From assembly GCA_963924555.1 (NCBI GenBank), contig OZ004586.1, forward strand, positions 5,414,501 to 5,478,500: a DNA stretch of 64,000 bases, read 5' to 3'. The position numbers and the translations under genes were made by a program. Below are positions 27,101 through 36,100 of this stretch, in pieces (positions within the stretch are counted from its first letter, which is position 1; each line of letters starts with the position of its first letter). The stretch is from Crambe crambe. Taxonomy: Eukaryota > Porifera > Demospongiae > Poecilosclerida > Crambeidae. Below the pieces are notes generated by a model. It did no database searches and had not been told where the DNA came from. It was given only the letters and a program-made list of their open reading frames with translations.

Positions 27101-30100
27101 TGTAGAAATTAATTTAGAGTGCTGTTCAGTGTCAACATTTGAGTCACAGCAAGCGAGCAAGCAAGTATTCCTAAAGGCTTTTTAAGCTAATATTCATTTG
27201 TGCTTCAACTTTTGCTGTTGAGTTATGTAAACAGTCTAACCGCCAATGACCCATAGACTGTAATACAATGTCAATTTCATGAGAATAAAATAAAGATTAC
27301 TGCAAACTCAGCATTAAATACCATAATGATTGGCAGCTGTTTTAGTGTGAGTTTGTAGCTTTATTCTACAAAGACAGTAAATGTACATTGGAAGACAGGG
27401 AATGTATGCTAATGTAATAATATATACCATGAACATCAATGCATGCTGGATTTTGAATGCAATTAGTATATTTAATCAGCTATTTTTATATGTACTGAGA
27501 GTTTTTTTTGCCTCGGCACCAAAGTGCCATGGTGCAGTGCTGGGATCGACTATGGTCCGGTGGTATGTAATAGTAGCACACCGTGTGCGTTCATGTATAC
27601 CCACGCAATACATTAAATGCTATCTCTCTTATGATTGTTCAAATTGAGTTCAAAAATTATCAGAAGAGTAAATCAAAACTTACGATGATGTAAGAAATGT
27701 TTCAGATCTAATGAGGTCCATTTGAGAAGGGGGAGATCTTGATGCAAACCCACTTTTCGAACGAGCACCCTGAATACACTGGATAGCAGATCTGAGTAGA
27801 GAGAAGGTGATGGTGTATCTCAGCCAGTCATACCATTTTATAGCTAGTAGGGAAGCCAGACGTTTATAGAATATAGTTGCCTCCCTTGCAAAACCAAAAC
27901 CACCAGTAGCTGAGAGAACCATTGGAGTAAAGGAAGCATGTTTGATTTCTCTTACCCTCTATTCATATGCTCTTTCTTAGTATCTCATAGTTCCTATAAC
28001 AAGAGGACAGGGTGGATTTCTTATTTGAAGGAGCATGCAGGTTAAATATCCTCACATCCATGAATATTTTCTCATATCTTCCACCCCATAACCCATTGAC
28101 TGAAATATCTAGACGGGCACCATCATCTCCAATTGCACTAGCTCTGGAAGCACTTCCCCAGTGAGACCTTGCAGTCCAGGCTCTATATTCACATTGTGAC
28201 AAACTTCAGAGAGCAAATTAGCAATAACATCTCTTATCTTGTTATGCCTAATGATGGGAAAACCCCCTCTTGGACATGAAAGTGAATGTTCAATTGAAAT
28301 TTTTTCCCCACAAACACAGTTAGTGTATGTATGAGAAAATTGCCATCCATATCTTAGGGCTAAAGCGTCATGGAAGGCACCTTTATGAAGAGCAAATCCA
28401 TACTCATCAATTGGCAATGAGGTTAACCAACTGGAGGCACCTTTTTCAGAAGCAAGATCCATGGCTCTCTTAAGATTATCTGGAAGAAATTGCTAGCATC
28501 TGCAGATGATTTTGCACGATTCAAGTTGTGTACTTCATCCTTGGCTTTCTTCTGCTCACTCGTGATTTTTTAAATATCCTTTTTCAATGCCTCAGTGACT
28601 TTGAGAGAAGCCAAGAACTGAGAATCAGAATCTTTTAGGGGATTGGTTAAAGTGATGCCACCCAATCTAGCAGCATGAGGTTGGATTTTAGCAATCTTAC
28701 TAAGAAGTTCAATTTGCAATCCTCTGACCACTCAGATACTTTTGATGATATACTCAGGTGTACCAAGTGGAGCCCCAAGATGAGGCCTGCCTTCCAAGGT
28801 TACTTTCACTCTAGTATTCTCGAAAGCATCAATAGCTTTGGTGAAGAATGATAAGCCAAGACTTGGAAGCATTAGCATGATATCCATATTTTGGACCCTC
28901 GGAAACAATCTTATCCTCAGGTGATCGATAGATCCTGTGGCAGTTGCATCATCAGCATACCAGGCTTGGCATACTTTACCATTCAACATGTTAATGAGAG
29001 GAATTGTGGCAATGGCATACATTAGGGTCACCTTGTGTAGTGCCTTCTTTTGAGTACAGTACATCGTCATCCACAAAGAGTTCTGTTGGTTCCCGGTGAG
29101 AATTCACGAGGATATTTGCAATTGAAGGACAGGGTCTTCTGATATTATGTAAAGCAGTTTGCCTGTTGAGGGAATTGAATGCATTGGATGCATCTACCAG
29201 CAATACTGCCTCGGTAGCTTCTTGTTGGAAAGATTCTCTCACAGGATGCACTGCGGCCTTGATACCAGATATCTGGCCAGCACATAGTTGCAAAGCTCCA
29301 GCTGCATTTTGTACATCTCCTCTGATGACACTTAATACTGCCTTAGCTATGATACGTCTTGCAGTTTCTCCTACACCAATAGGACGTACACCTGGGTTCT
29401 TATCCAAGGCCAGTAATCTACAAGCCGGTTAAGGGTGCAACACTTTTTGAGTCCGCTAAAGATATACAGAGACATTTAGCAGTTAATGCCAATGACTGAC
29501 ATAGGTCAGAAGATGCAGACTTAAAAGAAGTACACAATCGTCTACAACCATGTGCATCTATACTTGAAGGTCCAGCTGGTCCTGATAACCATAAGTGGAG
29601 AGTAATCAACACATCAACACACCTGCTTCTTTAGAAAAAAGAAAAATTGCACCCAAATGTCACTTCCAAGATTGACACTGGCTAGCACAACTGTAAGTGG
29701 CAGGCAGCTGCATACATATGTAGAAAGCTACCACATGTACAAAGCACTTAGAACCTACAATCCAAGAAAGCCTGGTGCCAAATACTAGAAATCAATCTTG
29801 CAAAGGTTTAAAGGTTTAAGCCCAGAGGGAAAATGCCAATGATTAAAATGAGTGACCTGGAGGCTCTGTAAAGTGATTTGCTGGTGAGGTGAGAATCTAT
29901 GATCAGATAGGACAGGGCCTAGTGGAGAAGGTGCAAGCTGATAACATCTCTGCATCAGAAATTAAAGAGTACACTGCAAGGAGCGACAAAGATATTCTAC
30001 TCTCCAGCACAAGACCACACAAGCATCCATGAAGCAGCCAGAATTGCAAAGAAAGTTTCCTGGCTGAAGCTATGGGATCCAGCACTACTAGACTTGGATG

Positions 30101-33100
30101 TTCCTGGCACAACTACCTCTATAAGGTAATTACATTTGGTGCCAACCCTTGTACATTATGTCCAATTGAAATCCTGGATGAGCAATTATACTACAACCAC
30201 TTTGTGCTAGATCACTCCCTTCTCAAGCCCAGCAGAGATACGATCAATCTTACTCTCTCATGAACCAGACCTGTCAGTATTTATTAATCACTTTAAGATC
30301 AAGTCTGGATACTCATTTTGGATTGTAGAAATTGACAGCCCTCGATCAGCTGGATAGATGAACCGTGTATTGAGTCTTGCAATAGGGATGGCAGCTTTGG
30401 TTCTTCAGTAATTTGTAGCAGGAAGAGCAATTTCCTCTGCAAGATCCTACAGGCTACTGATGGCCAACCCAAAGCCAATCTTACTGCCCTCCCTGAATTG
30501 TAATTGGAAAGCCTCAGGATCCTCCTTCCAATATCAGCCTAGAAGCTTTCTAGTTTCTATAATAGGGACTCTGTTATAAGCCAGTTCTCACTCCCGTATA
30601 GCAGGACAGATACTAGACATGTTTCAAAGAAGGCTCAGCCAGTGGTGACAACACCAAACTCTGAAGAGCCCCTCGTTCCACAGTAAAGGGTCTGGACTCA
30701 TATCCATTTATCCGCACTACCCACTTTTGCCTGGAGTACCATATACATACATATATGTACTCCTGGGGAATTTTGGAGTGTATATATATATATATATATG
30801 AGTCATGACCGAAGAGTCAGCTCGCTACAGGCTGAAAATCTTGCAGGAATAAAACAATTTAAACACTTAAGAGTATTATCTAGACATCATTAAGGCTGAA
30901 ATTGAAGCGCTCTACCTTGAGGGGTTAATAAGAGCAGAGAAGAAGGAAGAACTTAGCTGCTTGCTATATTTCTGAAATGGTGGTCCTGAAACTTTGACAA
31001 TGTGCATAGTAGGCAGGATATGCATTCACTGTGACTCCAAGTGGAAGGATTTCACCTTTGTATTAGTTTATGTGGCGGGCTTTTTTTTTCCATGTCATCC
31101 CTACGTAGAAACAACTACCACTCTTTCTGATATCAGCAGAGCAGCAAAGTTTCTTGTCATATTTGTGCCATAAACAAATGAAGAATATTTGACAAGACTA
31201 TTGGAAGCATCCCTATATCAAAAATGTTAAATGTACCATCTCTGTTCCCAGAAGTAAACTATTTTTAAACCCTACAGAATAATTGTTTCATGCATGCATG
31301 GAAATGTAGCTGATTTGACAATATAGCTTTCTGCATTCATTGAGTTGTAGATACATCTAGTTACATGAGATTATGATGGATGAAGTCAAATGTGTGCACA
31401 ATCATCCCATTCATGTTTTTTATATGTATAATTCTTTGTACTTCAGCTTTTAAAAAAATACTCTCTTTCTGTTTTACAGAGCATGGTGAAGCTTTATCTC
31501 AGCAGTATTTTATTTCAGTGTATGAGACTGTGGGAAAAGCTCTAATGGGACTAGGCTATTTGGAGAAGGTTTGTTTGTGTGTGACTGTTAAATTGAAAAG
31601 GTATCATAAACTCAGAGGGAATTAGGGAATGTTTGGTATTTTCCAGGCACTTTTGCCACTGCAACACTGCCTGGAGCTCTGTGAATCATACTCTGATCCT
31701 GACTCCATAGAAAATGCTCAAATTATGATTGATCTTGGGGAGTTACATTTCCTGGCTGAAAGATATTTGTGAGTTATCCTTACTATTAAGCATGGTCAGA
31801 CTTAAATTTTACTTATCCCTACATATGTATGTTAGTATGTTACTGCTTAGAAAGTAAATGTATTGGGAGGCAAATTAACTAAAGGGTAGGCTATCTAGCT
31901 GCAGACAGCATGCTTGAGGAGGCTTGCCCTGCCGCCGCCGCCCCCCTCCCAAAAAAAAGGGAGAAGAAGAAGAGGAAGTACTTCCTAGTGGCAGAGATAC
32001 TGGGGGGGGGGGGGGGGGGGGGGGGCTGGTTGGTACTAATAATGTATATTATCAACCATCAAAAAGTGGGGGCTATACCCCCCCACTTTGTTGTGGTGTT
32101 TCTGCCCCTGCTTCTAAGCATGTAAGAAGGAGCCATAGAACTTATTTACCACATAATCTGTAGCTTATATGAATTGAAAATGTGTAACAAGAATTACAAT
32201 AGATCACTAGAGTAGACAGGTACTATATTGAATTATTTGACCATTTGAAGACAAGGTTTAACTGTATGCAAGTGTAAAACATTCAAGCAAGCTTATTATT
32301 ATACACAATTGGAATTAGTCACATGGCTTGCTAAAATCATCTAATTCAAGTGAAAATATACCTTAATTAGAATCTACGTTTCAACATTTTCGACAGGATT
32401 GGAAATGGGCTAACATGTCAAGGTAGATGCATGTTTGTTCTTCCTGTCCAATGCCTTTGATCTGGGGACTGTATGTTAACTAAATATAACATAGCTGGAG
32501 AAGATCTAGCTAACAGTGCATCCTTGGCCACCATTGTTTGTGTTCCTCCAGTTCCTTGATCCTTCTTGTTGACTATAATTTACTCATTGCCCCCTCTCTT
32601 TCTAGCTATGCGGTTCTATCAGTGCAACTTTTTATCAAATCCATGAAAAGTTTATGACATTTTTCACCTAGTAATGGATTTTCATTTGCAAGCTGTATTC
32701 TCAAGATCATAGATAGAAGAAATTGTTATGGGACTTGAAACGCGTGGCCAGCGCCAGATTCTGGTGCTAGAACTGATCTGGTATGTTGGAGTCACCAGAC
32801 CCTTTCCCCTTCCCTTCGGCATGCAAGCTTCAAGTAACTTGGAATATGCATGTGCAAAGTAATAATTGAATTCCACAAGAACTGACCCAGTATGCTGGAG
32901 TCACCAGACCCTTCATTCTTTTGCGCAAGGGGCAGCTACGCCAGACTATAGTACACCTACAGTGATACTCACCAGGAGACTCCGAGAGAGAATTTGTTTG
33001 TCAATGCTAACTAACCACACGCTAATTAACAACATTATTTAACCACAAAAATCTGACCACATCTGGATAGAAGATATGATGGCCGTTCAAGTGATTAGAG

Positions 33101-36100
33101 ATGCTGTACAGAGGAGGCAGCTAAGGCCTAAGTGCTAGGATGCTGACAGACTGATAGCCTTGCAAGCTTCAAAATCAGCATAGTGACTTAGATCTGACCA
33201 CGTCTGGATAGAGATATGATGTTTTTTGATTGATGGCCGTTTCAACTGCTGCAAAGGAGGCAGCCAGACTAGGTGTACTATTAGTGTTAGGAACTTGCTA
33301 GTCTTCAAATGAAGCATTGTTATAATTATGGCCCAGGAAAAAGAAGACCTTGCTGCGACAACTGTCATACATAGGGATTATTATGTTTCAAATCCCATAA
33401 AAATCTACAATCTTGAGAATGCAAATGAAAATCCACATAATTTATTGTGTTCCATTTTAGAGATACAATTTAGGTAGCTAGCTACTGCATACAATACCCG
33501 TGCACTGTCGAGATTCTGAGACTGGGTTCAAAAGCCATGCCTCTGACTACTGACAGACAATGTGCTCCCCATGGAAGAAGGTGACAAAGCAGTAATTATC
33601 AGAGAGTGCAGTACCACTCTCTGCGAATGTAGGGTTGATTGAAAGGGATGATTCTATAAATCCTGTTCGTACATGTTATTATATGTATAATGCGTAATTA
33701 TGACTTTCACTTCTTGGCCATGTAACCACTCACTCGAGCTTGAAGGGACCATGCAACTGGCTACCATTTACCTTCTGAACTTCTCAAAGGTCTAGTAGAG
33801 CTGACCCTGTCCAACCAGATTGGTTTTTCTTTTCTTTTCTTTGAAGGGGATATAACTTACTTTACGAGCCTCACAAGATTCTAAAAGACACCCTAGAGTA
33901 GGAATCTGCAGTAAATCAAGCTGCAAGTTCAAATGAGTGGTGCATGGCCAAGAGGTAAGTTACGTACTTGATGAACTATGATATTTGTATTAGAGCCTCA
34001 GAAGGATATTACACAGAAGCACTGCGTGTGTATGAAGTATTATACAATGATAATTCCCCTCAACTTATAAAGGTAAAGAGGAGAAAAACTATTCTTCCTT
34101 TATTTGTATCTGTATGGAGGCTAAAGTTGACACATATAATTAATTAATATGCTATTCAAGGGTCTGGGAGCACACAGGGTAGGAAACAACCAAGTGATCC
34201 TGTAGAAGTATGAATGTAATGGCTAATATTCCTTGACAGGTTCTAGAAGGTTTGATGAAGAGTTTAAATAAACAAAATAAGTAAGTTCGTCAATGTAATA
34301 TAGTTACATAATAATGAAACTTTGGGTCTCTGTCTTATCAGACAATAGCTAATTATGCTGATAACTTTGCATAATGGTTTCATCCAGCAGCTTCTACTCC
34401 CTTCCCCCCCCCCCCCCCTGAAAATATCAATTAGCTGAAAATATCAATTAGTTCAAGTACAATGGTTGATGTGAAAGAGCTTGTAGTGCAATTTTTATTA
34501 TGCATGACCTTTGAACTGAGCATTAAAGAGAAGATAAATATGTGAAATGCAAACTGGAAGGACTGCAAGTCTGAGCAGAACAATAGACAATTATCAGGCC
34601 ATTATTGTACCAACAAATGGGTGTAAGGCATATAAACGAATATTGGACTAAAATTTTTTAATCTGCAAGAAATGTCACTCACTGCCAACAGCTAGAACTA
34701 TAATGTTGTTTCCATTGTTCCATGTACATAGCTGATTCCTCCATCCCTCTAAAAGTGAAACCCACATATGATGTATGGTTGAAGTACTGATTGTACCTAC
34801 ATAATAATCTCTCAGAAGTAATTATTTTGTGTGTATGATTTCTTTAGGCAACAGTACGCTGATGTTATATCAAAAAGGATGTTTGCTATAAAGCAGTCTA
34901 TATCTGTTGCACCAAAGGTATGAATGCTATTTGTGTACTACAGCTGCATTATGATAAGAATATTCATAATCCCCAACTGAATACTGTATTCATTGCTCCT
35001 AATGAAAGTTACACCCTATATGCCCTATTTGATTAAAAACATTTGTAAAATCCCATCTACTAGGGCAATGTAAACATTTGATAGCAAGCAAGGGAGCTAT
35101 ACCTTTTATAGGCTTCAGCTTGCTAAGATTGATGGTTCCAGCCAGACTGCTACAAAGCACTTAGCTAAGCCTAGTGCGTACAATCCACTATCTGTAGAAC
35201 CAGCATGGGTGCTACTAACCCAACACCTACCAGGTACCAACTTAAATGAAGTCATTACATCAGATACAAAATTTGTGTTGGTGGAAGGGTGTTCTGGCTT
35301 TGGTAAAACCACTTTATCCTGGGAGTTATGCAGGAGGTGGGATACCTTCAGCTGTTTAAAGCATTTTAAGATCGTACTGCTGCTGAAGCTTTGTGAACCA
35401 GGTGTCCATAATGCTACTTCCTTGAATGAACTGTTTTCAATTTGTTATGTTGATGAAGATCTACGTAAGGAAGTAGTGGGAGAGGGTATCTATATCTATC
35501 CATGCACGTAATCTTTAATGCAAATACAGCAAGGACCAGTGTGTTGCTAACTAGAAAGTCAAGAGCAGTAAGCCTACAAGAAAGCTTTGAACCACGAGGG
35601 AGGCTACAAAATAGGCCAGTTAGCAATCGTTTGACAAAGCAGTGAGCAGCAAGAGCATATGAACTAAGCAAACAAGCTATGACTTAGCTGGCTAGTACTG
35701 GCAGCATAGAAGGTGTGAAAGATCTGAAGTGAATCTTAAATTAAATTAAAGCTGCTATATAGTTTTAGTCTGGACTATCAGTGCTGTCTATTCCCTCACA
35801 TTGGTCATTGATAGAATTATAATGACAATACTCTCCTATAGACCTGTCGACAGTGTTGTCACCTCAACCAAATGGTAGTGCATATAGCCGAGTCTGACCT
35901 CAGTTATCCGGACACCTTTGTCCAAACCAGGCTGCTGGATAAGTGAATTGGTCTGAAATAATACTTTTGTGGTTATGGTGCCTTGTTTATAGCTACCACT
36001 AACAGGCTAGACTCTATGTTAAAATCAATTACACGTGCAATGCAGTGCATTTATTTCCAAATCTGAGGTTCCAGAGGTGGGGATAACTGAGGTTCCACTG

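Noticed and set aside
31910-32163. Frames with poly-Gly and poly-Lys stretches
   Set aside because: They cross a poly-G run and purine-rich sequence in an intron; no splice or motif support.
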